Below are positions 12,992 through 25,919 of a stretch of 64,000 nucleotides of DNA, piece by piece. The stretch covers positions 14,506,001 to 14,570,000 of the forward strand of contig OU612065.1 in assembly GCA_914767715.1 (NCBI GenBank), in the 5' to 3' direction. The DNA is from Membranipora membranacea (Eukaryota; Bryozoa; Gymnolaemata; Cheilostomatida; Membraniporidae). Both the position numbers and the translations under genes were made by a program. Position 1 is the stretch's first letter. Each line of letters starts with the position of its first letter. The notes beneath the pieces are model-generated. The model was not told where the DNA came from and did no database searches. It worked only from the letters and a program-made list of their open reading frames with translations.

Positions 12992-13900
12992 TTATGTGGT
13001 CTTGCTGCAATTTTTTTCAAACTTGATTGGCATGATGTGCTCGCTGTTGAGAATGAGGCTCATTTAAAATGGAGATTTTTCCAATGGCTGCTTAAGAAAA
13101 TCCCTCATAAATGAACTTCCTGATGTTCCATATGCAAAGGTTTTTGAAAGGAAAGTTGGTATTAAGTGTTCTAAAATTTAGAGTTTCACAGGGCCCAACG
13201 ACACAAGGGTTTATCCACACAGGGCCTGCCAACACAGGACACTGGGCAGGCCATAGCGAAGATCAAAGGTGAAATAACACCATAAATGTATAGATACATA
13301 ACACAGTGGCAGATCCAGGGTCAATATACTGACTGAGCAAAGAAATGAGAATGTTATCAAATACACTTAGGAGTAGTCCCCTACCGTCAGAAAAGAAGAT
13401 AATTCATGTAAAAAGTGATTTGCTTGGAATAATGTGTAACACAGGGGTTTTCCTGGGTATGATAAATCTTCATTTACTTCATCAAGTCTCCAACATGTTG
13501 GGAAGATGTATACAATGTTGTTGACCCTGGAACCAAATCATTTAGGATCAGCCAGGCTCATGAGAGTTTAAATTGTGGCGCCATTAAAACGGCATACCCC
13601 AAGGTCATTACTCATTACCAATTGATTCGTATAGTTTATACAGTGACAGGTCGCAGCATAATACCACCTTGTCACAATGCTGGCATGTCAACTTGTACTA
13701 AGAGAGAACATTGGCTAATGGGATTGGTGGTAACACTAGAGGTTTGACCTTTAAATGACTGATTCAAAGATTGACATCCTTCAATCCCACTCCTTACGAA
13801 GCCTTCATTCCTAGGATAGCTATGACAGAGATTAGATTGTTTTTTTTTAATTGTCTCCTGCTGTTTGTTATTTTTAGGAGTGTTTGTTTGTTATTGATAG

Positions 13901-13949
13901 ATAGCCTTGTCACTCGGCCACAAAAACCCATGGCAGCGTGACAAGGCTA
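13901..13949. mobile_element. 49-bp miniature inverted-repeat element with 8-bp target duplication
   Basis: Terminal inverted repeats TAGCCTTGTCAC (13902-13913) and GTGACAAGGCTA (13938-13949) are perfect. The element is flanked on both sides by ATTGATAG (13893-13900 and 13950-13957), an 8-bp direct repeat as left by hAT-type transposases. It is very short and non-coding, probably an extreme internal-deletion derivative. Confidence 0.6.
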
Positions 13950-14644
13950 ATTGATAGATGGTTCAATTGTTGCTGCTTTTTCTGTTTTGTTCATTTCCTG
14001 ACTCTACTTTGAAAAATGACCTGGTTTATGGATGTGCTGTTGTTTTGATAAATTTTTCTTGTCAGAAGGGAATATTTCTATTAATTTACTTGTTGGATTC
14101 CTAACAATCACTCAAAAATCTTGCTCTTGACCGTAGAGTTGTCAACTTTTGAATCATGTGTCCACAACTCCTTATCTATACAATGTCAAAATAAGTTTTA
14201 GGAAAAGATTTCATATTTATTTATAAAAATATAGGAATATGTCTTGCGGAAAATTATGTTGGGAAATATAGAAAAAAATTGGTAAGGATAAGCACAAAAA
14301 AAGGGACTTATTTTCTTCAGGAGGATGAGATTTGGCAAAATAAATTATGCTCATTGTAAATCTTTGATACTGGTACCGCAAGGAAGAACCAATATGTATA
14401 TAATGAAGGGGGACATACACATAATGAATTGATGCCATGATAAAATGATCAACAATGTAAACTAAGAAACAAATAAACAACAAAGGCATGATTTTCTAGT
14501 GATGATATGGTAGTATAAATGTACATTTGACAACAATCAGTAAATATTTGAAAAAATTAAGAAGTATTAGCCACTGTCAATAATATATTGACGATATGGT
14601 AGTCATTTGGAATATTGAATATTGATGATAACAGCAGAGATATA

Positions 14645-17600
14645 TTATAGTTCTTCACTGTTAACTTCTACTTGGAATCCTTCGTTTAACTTTCCACTGC
14701 CTCTAGAAGTGGTTAGAGCTCGACCACCAGCTGTCAAAATAAGAATGTTTCTATTGCATTTCAAATCCAGAAAAACATATAAGTGCTACAGATTGATAAA
14801 AGATATTGTTTAGGAAGGTAATGAAAAGAGAATATATAATCGAGCAGAGGTGTTGAATTTCAGAGCTTGTTTCTCCCACCAGAGGATCAAAAGAGACAGG
14901 GCCAGTATTCAGTGAGAAAATCATATAGTGTTGTGTTGGTCAGAAGATGATCAAAAAAGCTGATTACCTGACAAGGCTTCATTCTTCTAAAATTTCGAAC
15001 AAAAACTTTTAAATCATTGTCTCAACCCGTTGAGGAAGTTAACATTTACATGGATGAACAATACCAGCAGTGGGAGTATATCTTACCACGTTGACTTGTT
15101 GCTACCATTATTATCGTAAACATAATCTTACAAAGATAAGGGAATCAGGAATATTTTACTCACCAAAAGCTAGCCGCAAGCCATCCTCTACTGTGTCAGA
15201 AATCTGCAATCCTTTGATTTCAGCATTATCTAATATAGTTCGAACCTCATCCTGCAAAAAAACATCAACATTTATGAGTTATTGCCTAAGCTAGATCATA
15301 ATGAGGTCGCTGATCTCCTTTGGAGCAGAGGCCGATTTTTTACTGTCGATACTCGTATGAATCATTCCATCATGGCGCAATTGGGTCAAATGTTATGAGA
15401 TGAAGACTGTCCAATGTAGTATGGTACAATAAATTGCTGTTTGATTTCATTTCATTGCTCATCATATTAACCATTGACAAATTATTTTCACACATAACAC
15501 CGCAATATATTTAATCCTTTTGATTCCTGGTCCAGGTCAGATTAGGGTTTGGGCTGAGGATGTGACAGTGAACAGCTTTAACTAGCTGGTACAGAAATTT
15601 TCCGGAGGCTTTAACGTTAATCCAAGAGATAATCCAATAACAGGCTTTAATGTACGCAAGTGAAACAGTTTCCTCATTACGAATAGTCACTGAAAGTGGT
15701 GATTCGTAATGTGATGACAGGATGGACATACCGAAGGACAGGCCACGATGAATTTGAGCTCATGCTTGTGGAAATATTCGCTGACTTGAGTGATACCCTG
15801 AATCGTCGTGTAGTCAGCGCCAGCAAAGTGTTGAGCGTTTAGTATAATAGCCTTAGCAGGCGCTTGATACACGCCGTGCTTCATAACTTTGTCTTTGATA
15901 TACTCAATACCAGGGAATTTTAATCCTTGGTTTGGCTCGATAATCACACACTCTTGCTCCGCCTGAAAATGAAAACAGATTTAGTTAATAGCTCAGGAAG
16001 CGTGCTGGTCACAAACAACAGCAGCAAAACAAGATTAGAGGTCTGATTTATTGCTGTAAGTCGGAATAAGCGGATTACATAGCAGATATCCGGGACGGGG
16101 AGTGGTCGATCCTGACCTTGCATCCTGTCATTAGTGAGGCCTTTTTATCAATTATGTAATGCTATGTTTTCTGATAAAACTACAACTTGTTACTTCACTA
16201 CACAACACACACGTAATAATGGTGTAAGTTTTAACAAGCTTCAGGGAATGTTCCTCATGAAATAAACTTACACTTGCGCTGATATCGTCTCCGTTGTCGC
16301 CAGCTCTCTCAACATCCCTCGATTTTTCATGTCTTATAGTGAGGTCAGGGCGTGACATTGGGTATATCAACATAAGCATAGAGAAACCCACACCAGCCAT
16401 AATACCAAACTACAATCAAAAGATATAAGGAATACTTTCTGCTTTCATGTGTGAATTAAATGAGCCCCTGAATACTTAGTATTTGGATTATTCATATTAT
16501 ATCGGAAGATAAAACACCTTAAAAAAACCATAACAAGCGTCACAATTCCCTTACATTATACATAAATCTTTCTAATGTAGTGCACTGAGGCTTTTAATTA
16601 TTTAAGAGCAAACAAAAATATAAAAATGTTAATGATGATTGGATGATTTATAGCATTACATAGGTAAATTATATAGATATCAAGGAATGAGAACGGATGG
16701 CATTGTGGGTTTGAAACCGTTTGATGTGTTTTCGAGGTGGTGACTACTATCTTACCTCGATGTTGACCAACAGGCACACGATGAAGGTGATGAAAAGTGG
16801 CAACAAGTCTAACTCTACAACAGAAACATGAGTCATTATTGTTTTGTGTAGGGACAATAAAACAAATTATAAAGAGCATATTTCTATGGGTCAATTTATT
16901 ACAATATGTTAACTATTTGTCATCATTCGGTTATGGCATAGAAATATCTAAATAACTTTTCTCATAACAAAAAAAAGGAAACAGTACGTGATCTTATCAA
17001 ACCCACCGTGTCAAATTTATAACATTTAAACTCAAATGACACAAATGAGGTCTTCAAGAGTGGCTACTGGCAAGGCTCGAGAGTCGTGTGTCAAATCGAT
17101 GAGGAGGTGTGGGGTTGCCAATACAAAATGCTAATTTCATTATGTCAACGTCGTGATGTTGCCCAGGGGTTGACGATGCACTGTTTGTGAAATATTATTT
17201 TTAACCGTTTTTTGAAGCAGGATGATGCAACAGGAAATGAACTTGTACTTACTTTTGACCTTGAACAGTTTGGGGACGATCTCGTACTCGAACATGGGTA
17301 GTACAGCGCATATGATGACGGCAGCGAGTGCACTCTGAGGAATGTAGAAGAAGTATGGGGTGAGAACACCGAGGGCCAGAAGGATAACAGCGGCAGTCCA
17401 TATACCACCAGCTGGGGTCCTGACTCCAGACTGGGAGTTTATAGCTGTCCTATAAATCATAAACAAAACAGTTAGGGCATGATATCAACCCTAATAACAA
17501 GGATTATACTTCCTTTTCTACAGAGGCACATTTAATGTTACCACTTCACAGTACCGAAATTTCTTTCTCTGGAATGTCAGAGTTGAATTGGAATGTTATC

Positions 17601-20600
17601 AGACCTATCCTTGTCGCAACATTAATCAAAATGGTATGATATTATGTTACAATATGAATATGCACACTATGTCCAGTGAGGTACTGATATAGTAAAAAAT
17701 ACCTTGAGAAGCTGCCTGTGATTGGATAAGAGTGGAAAAATGAGCTGACAGCGTTACTGATGCCGATGGCGATGAGCTCCTGGTTTGCATCGATTTGGTA
17801 CTCATTACGTCTGGCAAAAGCCTTGGCTATGGCGATACTCTCCAAAAGTCCAATCAGTGTGACAACAATGAAACCCTCGCCGATATCCTAAAAAGATGGT
17901 GGAAAGTTTGCAAAAAGAGTTCTCTACGTGATCCAAGAACAGGATCTCTTTGCCAAGGGGAAAAAATGCGTAGAAAAAATGGATATATGCCAAAAGATAT
18001 AAGCATGGAGGCAATTATGTCACTATAAACAGACAGCTCCGTTGAAAAGTGTCAACACAATTACATATGATTATTTCACCAAATATTATAGCTTCCAATA
18101 TCTTACTGAGAACATCTGTGAAGTGGTTCTGGTGATGTCCTGTCCTGTTTTATTATCATACATGCTGAAAGTGAAGCTGGGGACAGCAGGGGTTGGGATT
18201 CCTTCCTTTACATTGCCAGTGAGTGTGAAAAAGTTATCCTCATCCTTTCCTGGTTCATACAGAGCAGCGGCAACTCCAGCGCAGAGAATTACGATGACCG
18301 CATTTCTGGCTATTAAGTGAAAATAGATCCTTGGGTTTCAAACTTTGTTTTTGCAAAAATCCCCATTTAAGTGTAATAGGATATTAGTTAATGGTCTTAC
18401 ATTAACACCAATTCTAGAATTTGAATTATTTGACTAAACAATACTTTAAAGAATGCCCGATAACAATATTTTAAAGAATGCCCGATTGCCAACGAACATG
18501 GCTGTAATGTATTTTTTATCTTCGGGTCCTACAGAGCTACAGGGAGTGCATCTAGATTAAGGCAATAATCAGGATAATTCATTATATTAAATCATAACAT
18601 TAGTCAGTACTATTTTTGTCAGCAGTTGTAAAACTCTTACCAGTGCAGATAATCCATACAATCTTGAATAAAATTTTTTTTGCTTTGTTTGTCTCTGTCT
18701 TCATCTTAGAATCGATAAACTCCTTGAGTTTTTTCAAGAGCACGAGTAAAACCATGCAGACCAACCCCATTGAGAGGTCCCAGGCACTGTAAAAAAGATA
18801 AAACTGTTAAAATAAATTCACAAAAATTAACATTAACAAAATTTCCGTTTCTTGTATAATAATTATAATAAGTTTAGTTCAAATTCACAAAATTTAACAT
18901 GAACAAAATTTCTGTTTTGTCAACAACTTTTTCCACTTGAAGAGGATAACTAATCTAGAAGGTTTACTCATGCATCAAAAAGTTCAATCACTTTAAATGA
19001 AACTTTCTCTCCCACAGGATCAAATAGAGGAGCCGCGTCTGATCTAAATTCAAGTCCCAAATTTGTGGGTTTTTATAGAGCTCTTACTTGAATTGCTTGA
19101 TATTTGAGAATGTCTCTCTGACAGATGCTATGAATCCTCGGGGTATATTCTTCAAGCCTAGCCATTTCTGTAAATAAGGGAGAAAAACATTAATTGACAC
19201 AACTAAGAGAGACAGATTTTCCCATTTCCTTCATCTATGACAAAAAAACAAAGAAATCAAAGGTGTTATTCTGTTGATCACATGCAGGTCTCATGTCAGT
19301 GCAATATATCAATATATACCCCACGATAACAATGTGTATCCTTATATGTACATACCTTCACTTGACTGAATGCGATGAGAATAGCCGCTGAGGAGGTGAA
19401 CCCGTTGATGACAGGAAACGATATAAACTGTACTATGAAGCCTGAAACAAAAAGTGACAGTCTACAATTTTGTACTCTTTGAGGATACTGTGAGTTAACA
19501 TTGTTGGATGGATAAGTATACCTAGAGTTGTATTTGTAAAATTTTAGGGGATTAATGTTTATCCTTAATTTCATCAATGATTCAAATGAGAAAACAAATT
19601 GACCCCATGCTGCGTCTGTGACCACAAGAATTCACATAGATATGGGTGCTTATAATACATAAACAGCTGATAATGAATCAAGTGGATGCTATATTATTGG
19701 GGCTAATATAAGGAGATCTTTGTGGTCTTTCCTCACAGATTAAAAAGCCCCCCAGGCTTCAGATCTCAAAACAAGGATTACCGAATCTTATCATTCACAT
19801 TATTAAAAATTACGGATTCTCGGGTAGGGTATGTATAATACAGCAATCTATGGGGGTGTTCAAATAGCATTTATTATGGTGTGTTAATAGCGTCGTCCGT
19901 TTCAAGCCTAAAATTTTTAAGATAAGGAATTATTGCAATAGGGGTCGTAGAAGAGTCAAAATGGTTTACAACTATTTTTGTGGGTTGAATTTTCAGCAAT
20001 TTTGGTTTGTTAATCCAGGTGTAGAAAAGCCTAGGCCTCATGAAATTTTTGCGGCCCAAACAGCCATAAACACCCAGTTACTGACATACTGAGGTTAATC
20101 CATCAATAAATAGTTTGTGGAACACCTAATTGATGAGAGTGAGTGACGCCTGATAGCCGGATTATAAGATAACAGAATCATACATTCAGATTAGGTGGAT
20201 AATCCTTTGTAAGGATTCAATTAGTTGATTTCGGAAGTGTGTGAAATCACAAAAATACAGAATTATAACACCAATCATACCTAAATTGAGAAATCCCATC
20301 GCAATCTGTACAAGACCACATATAAACGTTAGAAGCACCGCATATGCTGCAGCAGCTTGGCCGTCATGGATAGGTGCTCGCTCCGAAGCAAACTCAGCGA
20401 CTAATAGTGACATGATAGCAGTGGGTCCCATAGTGACGTCTTTAGATGTTCCAAAAATACAGTAAATCAAGCCTCCCATAAACGCAGAGTACAAACCATA
20501 CTGAAAAGAGAGAAAGAGGGAAAAAGCTCGGTTATACAGAGACATTGACAGTATTTCAAAATATGAAAAAATCTCAATATTTGTTGTTGCTCATCAGAAC

Positions 20601-22139
20601 ATAATCTCGATCTAATATTTAATTATAAATAACTATGATACAGGCATACAGGTTCATCTTTGTGTGAGTTTCCAGTCTTAGTTAACATTATACTTTATAT
20701 TCTGCAGCTTAGACATACCTGAGGGGGCAACTCTGCAACCTGAGCATAAGCCATTCCCTGAGGGATGACTGTTAACCCGACAGTCAAACCAGCCACCAAG
20801 TCTCCAACAAAATGTTTCATCCTGCAAATATCCACAACATTATTTAATAATAATATTCATCTTCATAATAATTTCGAGTTGAGATAAGTTTCATTTATTG
20901 TGAGGCACACATTGGAGTAATATTAGCTCAGAATTCTCACAGATTGTATCCTCACCTGTATTTCGGAGCCCATTTCACGATAGGAAATTTGTTGATGAGG
21001 TTCTTTTTTGTCCAGAAGTCAGTACAGTACCTGTGTACTGGGTTAGCTGGTCCACATAGCTGGTCTTTACAGGTCGCAACACATTTTTCTGAAATAATAA
21101 TATGAAAAAAGGATAAAAAGAAATGACTAAATTAATGATAAAAAAAAGTTTACAACGAAGTGCCTCAATTGTTTTATTTTTATCTACGGATGTGTCTCAT
21201 CAAAGAGTGATTTTATTATAACCGGCAGAAAGATGCGGGTGTCAAAAGCTGAGGCCAATCTCTGGATCGTAGAAACTGAACAATTCATTTTTCTATATAC
21301 AAAGTGAATTTTGATCATTTAAGCAATAAATGTACATAAAATTAGGCAAAAGCAACTTCCCCCAATCGTTATTTAATAATCAATGTAAAATCCCATCCAT
21401 AGTTAGCTCTCAACTGTGTATGGAATTTTGCATTGATTATTAATATTCAATTTTATTACAGTGTATTCTTTTCATTAGTCTAAATTTATTGGCCTAAATA
21501 AGAGCTGTAGTGATATTTGAAGAAAAGCTTGTATTGGATTCCCATTGGATTGGTAACCACTTATACTATTATTTGGTTAATGTCTCCAAAGGGATAAAGA
21601 CAGAAGTCGTCAAGAGAAGCTGAGTGCAGCCCTCTGCTCAAACAATATGAGGGTATTAACCTTAGGATTAGAGAGTATTTACGTAATAAGGTACTCAGTT
21701 ATCAAGTATATGCTCACAAATGAATCCAATATGACATTGTATGTAGAATAAGATGCCTCATACAGAAAAGTCATCTTGTTAAAACAAATTTCCAATTCTT
21801 TACAAAATTTTCTTTCTATAATCCTCATTGAAATTTAAAGTGCATTAAAAATAGCCTCCGGACATTGAATAAAAAAATAGTTAATGAAGTGATGAGATTG
21901 AATATGATTAGCATTAATAAAGCCGGTCTAGGACTTATCCTTGAACGTCCTTGCATACCTGCGCTTTCTCCGTTGCAAGGCATCGCTCTGCTCTGTTGTT
22001 CTCCGAGTAAAGGTCTGAGATCACTGTCTTGGTCGTATTTATCTGTTCTGTCGATCTGTTCGATGCTGCTGTAGCTGGTCGAGGGCCGATCTGAAGATAA
22101 TTTTGTCCTCTCATGGGCTCCATCATTTATACTGGCCAT
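14645..22139 (-). CDS. SLC26A11: SLC26A11-like sulfate/anion transporter, complete
   Basis: SulP/SLC26 membrane anion transporter. Human SLC26A11 is described as a sodium-independent sulfate transporter with chloride exchange activity. Exons 5' to 3': 21959-22139, 20956-21088, 20719-20821, 20281-20500, 19356-19441, 19088-19167, 18641-18786, 18107-18309, 17703-17887, 17253-17449, 16756-16814, 16272-16409, 15732-15962, 15164-15251, 14645-14730. They total 2136 nt, 711 aa plus stop, all phases consistent. A hydrophilic N-terminus (1-104) precedes the SulP signature, LTVGLTVIPQGMAYAQVAEL (117-136) then PPQYGLY. Further blocks that match A11 rather than other paralogs are GTSKDVTMGPTAIMSLLV, ESIAIAKAFA with IDANQELIAIG, and YPITGSFSR. 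The C-terminal STAS domain begins near 578 (VIIEPNQGLKFPG). The protein is about 100 residues longer than human (606), mostly at the N-terminus and in a charged insert before STAS. The start lies in a GAGATGG context. Confidence 0.94.
18438..18486 (+). repeat. tandem duplication of about 25 bp in an SLC26A11 intron
   Basis: ACAATACTTTAAAGAATGCC(CGAT) is followed at once by ACAATATTTTAAAGAATGCC(CGAT). In the next intron upstream, a similar pair of about 37-bp direct repeats (AAATTCACAAAAATTAACAT type) begins at 18814 and 18881. These are simple local duplications without coding content. Confidence 0.7.
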
Positions 22140-22450
22140 CTCTCACCTAGAGAATGAGAGGTGAAAGCTGATTGGCTGAGAGAGGATCATTAAGTGACAG
22201 TGTGAATTCTGTGCTTCCCAGTTGAAGGAGGTAAACAAATATGCCAGATTATTGAGCAATCCGAATCACAAACACGACTCATCAACAAACTAAGAGAAAA
22301 ACATATAAGTGGTCGCCAATAGATATACGTAAGAACTGTCAATGCTGAGATATGAAAAATATCTGAGTAAAAAAAATTGAGAAAAAAAAATGTTATTAAG
22401 ACTATTTGTTTTCCTTGGATTTTAATTTTTTCCTTTAATAATATCTACAG
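22140..22450. promoter_or_regulatory. probable SLC26A11 promoter, possibly bidirectional
   Basis: The 5' flank of the SLC26A11 start codon (22137-22139, minus strand). If the small plus-strand gene at 22483 is real, the two genes are head to head and this 311-bp interval would serve both. No TATA box or other defined element can be assigned with confidence. Confidence 0.3.
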
Positions 22451-22482
22451 TCAGTCAAGCAATCAGGAAAAGGAGGAAGAAC

Positions 22483-24449
22483 ATGGAAGATCTTTGTCTC
22501 AGGTCCACAAAACGCATGTAAGTTTCTGGTTTAATTATCTCTTTTACTAAAGCTTTTGGTGAATAGGCTTGGGTTTAATCTACCCCAATGATTTTATATA
22601 CAGAAGTAAGACCAGGTGATGAATTAGGACAAGTCATGATATGTCAACGAATGGAGAAGATAATCAGGTTTGTATCTAAATGATAATATCTTGAAATTGA
22701 CCATGCACCTCTACGTCAGCGGCTCTTACAGCGGTATATTAAATTTCCCCTCACCTGAGTGACCTGACACAGCAACTTTTCAAACTATGCAAATTTTAAC
22801 CTATAAGTGAGGCTCACTATACCAAATGCTAACTTCGCTATGTCTAATATTAGTGTTTTATTTTAAAGTTTACACCTGGTGTTATTGACCAACTGTACAG
22901 CTTTTACATTGTTGAGAAACGAGACTGAGGAGTAAAAGGGAGCAATAATGCGCTGCCTTATGATGTAGTGGTAGATCAAGCATGATCCAATTTGCCTGCA
23001 TTTAGTTTTTAAGCCGCCGCCAGCTCACCAATAGAATGGGAATAACCGGACTGCGGGCAAATTGGATCAAACTTGATCTAATGTAGTGGTATGCCTTATT
23101 ATGTGGACTGTGGTCAATACTGAACATGCCGTAGTCTGACCGAGGAGTTAGAGACTGGGTCTGACCAACCATTAAATGAGATAAAATCATATAAATTTAT
23201 CAATGGCCGGAACATTATGATATTCCATGATGGCTATTGACTGACCAAAAAGAAGTTGGTTAATTAATATTGGTTATGTTCATGACATGCTCATGACAAG
23301 CTCTAAAAATCAGAGCCAAATAGTCTGCATTGGGATTTATGTAGCAGTTTTGTTTTATCACAAATGCTTGCAGATACTGTGCCCACCGACAACCTTTTGA
23401 AACAGTGACGTTCTCAGAAAAAAATGCTAAATTGTTGTATAACAGCCTTTCAAATACTATTTTTCCAAAATCTGGACTTTTAAAATGCTTCATATCATTT
23501 TTAACGAGCATAATAAGCTAAAAGAAAATTGACTTGCGACAAAACCAGTATGGAGTAAACCGACCAAACAACAATGTTATTGCAAAAGTGAGAAACCGTC
23601 TACAAGAAAAGTCCTGTCATGATACTCTCTCTATCCTTGAGCGCCAAATTTCCAGTCTCATGTTGTAATATGGTGAAAAACTAAGTATGAAGTTATGGAA
23701 ATATTTCAAATATTTCAACCATGAACTGTTAGTGATATGAACAGAATTGTGACCTTCCATCTGGGTTGATATCTCATGCAATCACTCATATAAAAGGAAT
23801 CGCCAAGTTGAGAAACTGGGTACAAAAAAAAGTTAGCCCAGTTATTATATTCTATCCTTGACCGTCATATTTTTAGTCTGATATTTCAGCAAGGTCAAAA
23901 ACTAAGTATAACAACATAAGTATTTCAAGCCGAATTATTAGGAGTTGGAACAGAATTGTTTCCTTCTATCTGTGGTGAATTCTCACACAAGCCCTGTGTA
24001 ATTTTAAACAATAAGCTGTCACCTTATGACTTGTCAATTATTGTCATATTTGCAGATCTCTAGTTTTATTTATGCCATGTCATGCCTGAGAACAACAGAC
24101 AATTGCACCTCTTCACATAGCACATTGCCACGTGTTATTCTTACTCTGTGAGAATGATACTATAGCATACCATCACAGAGTAAGGCAATATCCTTTCTCT
24201 GTGATACCATATAAGACAGCACAAGAAGCGTTACCTCAAGTGGGGTCAAAATACTTTTACGATATTTAATGGGCTATATGACAATTGACCTAAAAATATG
24301 GGGTGCATTGACCAAACATTCAAATAATTACCTGATCAATATCCTTTCTTTTAGTTGGCAGTATGGCAAATGACACAACGGTATCCAGCAGGGTAAACAA
24401 TGACTCAGAGCAATTTGTGGCAAGAACCATAAATCGTGTCCAGGTTTGA
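22483..24449 (+). CDS. tentative small three-exon gene, function unknown
   Basis: Not recognised. A frame-consistent model joins 22483-22517, 22611-22667 and 24362-24449 into 59 aa (MEDLCLRSTKR then IPGDELGQVMICQRMEKIIS, ending ARTINRVQV). Support: donors GTAAGTTT (22518) and GTTTGTAT (22668), AG acceptors, a stop TGA at 24447, and AATAAA at about 24486. The first exon may begin at an acceptor at 22451, with open sequence upstream (QAIRKRRKN). The residues are polar and amphipathic, suggesting a small helical protein. Weak points: the second acceptor was chosen among three nearby AGs to keep the frame, and exons this short can appear by chance. Confidence 0.3.
22972..23080. mobile_element. 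109-bp MITE with 9-bp target duplication
   Basis: Terminal inverted repeats of about 28 bp (TAGATCAAGCATGATCCAAT, then TTGCCTGC, against GCGGGCAAATTGGATC, then AAACTTGATCTA), about 90% identical. The direct repeat ATGTAGTGG flanks both ends (22963-22971 and 23081-23089). A 9-bp duplication fits Mutator-like or Merlin-like transposition. There is no coding content. Confidence 0.75.
23589..24000 (+). repeat. diverged tandem duplication, two units of about 200 bp
   Basis: Unit 1 (23589 to about 23789) and unit 2 (23808 to about 24000) share an ordered series of blocks: TTGAGAAAC-type start, TCTATCCTTGA, CCAGTCT/TTAGTCT, AAAAACTAAGTAT, AAGTATTTCAA-type, AACAGAATTGT, CTTCTATCTG and a CTCA end. 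The repeat period is about 220 bp. It is old and non-coding in all frames. Confidence 0.6.
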
Positions 24450-25919
24450 AGCCATAACACATTTATCTTCATCACATTTATGACAAATAAAACTGAAACA
24501 ACCAGGATTCCATGGGCGTTATTTATCCCTTACAGCAGTGCATTTCTCCATGAAATAAAAACACACCTTAGATAGAAATTTCCAGGCTTACAGCGGCATC
24601 GGCATGCCTGAGAAACTGAGTAAGTTTGGTTTGTGAGTTTGAGACGAAACTCTTGTTATACACTTTTCATTTAGCAAACAATATCATCATGGTCGGATGT
24701 TTTACTTGGCGTGCCAAAGAAATTACGGCAAAAGTTGGGGTAAAAAAAGGTTTGGCTCTGGTTTAGAACGCCTGTTTTACGTAGGAAGATACAGAGCTGG
24801 ATTGTGGGATTGATGAGTAAAACATTGGTAGTAGAAGCATGAAGGATAATGAAGCTGGCATCAGAAAACAGAGCAACTCTCACAAAATTAATATGGTGTA
24901 ATGTAACGATGGGTAATTTCGAAGTTTATGCAAATATTGCAGCCGAAGCAAGCCAAGGATTAGGGTCACAGATGTGGTTGTAATGTTACAGCGCTTTCAA
25001 AGAATTCCACAGTGGTTACTGTAATGAGCGTCTAGAATCTTCCCACCATTTCTTCACGATGTGTTGCACCATTCTTTGACCAGAAAATTATACGTAGGTC
25101 ACAAATCCTCAACTGAATCTCAACATAAGCTGTTTTAACTGTGAGTAGAATATTGGTAGTGAAACCATTGTCATAGCCAATAAAGTATTTGCACGCACCT
25201 GCTAGCAGAAAATCTTCCTTGGGAAGTTGAGGGAAGATTTGTAACTATATCCTTTTTCTCTGGCCAAGCAGTGACCAGACATCTGCAGTAAGGTTAGCCA
25301 GTGTTAACCGGGTTTGTCAATTGCAGACCCTAAAACAAAACCATCACTGGATCATAACCTAAACCTGATCTTAGGTCTGTAAAATGTATGTCTTATATTA
25401 CTGTGCTGCAACAACTGATCTATATCATCTTCAGAAAATTGTAGCCTAGTACTAACTTGCTATCACAAGGTTGATCTTTGAGCATGGGTAGTTTTATCAC
25501 ATGACAGACACGGGAATGGACGGTTAGTGATAGCCACAAATGATAATGGTAGACTGCTGATAAGTAAATCACAGAGTAAAGATATCCTACTATCCCACCA
25601 CTAACCAAAGAATTCAACTCATCTATTGAATTCCATCATAGCATCTATTGAATTCCCTCGTAGTTATTAAATTCTTCCTCAATATTTCTCAGTTTGTGTT
25701 ATAAGTTTGTTTATTATAGAACTAGGATATAGTAAAACATTGAGAGATTGAAGATCATTGAAAGTTATGGTTAACATAATACCAGACACCAGATCTAAAT
25801 CGCTAGGCGATAGTATAGAGCATAAAAATAATTTGGTTAACTTGGAGTAATGAAAAAAACCTGTCCCGTTTAATTAGACAAAATAGCATAAAAATGATAT
25901 ACAAATGCTAAACTTGATA
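24450..25919. other. spacer downstream of RPE
   Basis: Nothing gene-like was recognised. A further exon-like segment at 24598-24620 (acceptor CTTACAG, donor GTAAGTTT) has no supported frame. TTTATT near 25709 is a candidate minus-strand polyadenylation signal for RPE. Confidence 0.5.

Larger units (their letters stand above)
11883..14644. other. spacer between paxillin and SLC26A11
   Basis: 2.76 kb upstream of the paxillin start codon and downstream of the SLC26A11 stop. It should hold the paxillin 5' UTR and promoter. TTTATT near 14217 could be the minus-strand SLC26A11 polyadenylation signal. No exon was recognised. The stretch contains four repeat elements (12207-12241, 12253-12344, 12938-12991, 13901-13949). 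Confidence 0.55.

Noticed and set aside
15086-15107. Minus-strand ATG exon with a strong GTAAGA donor as an alternative paxillin start
   Set aside because: It lies between the last two exons of SLC26A11 on the same strand and does not complete LD1.
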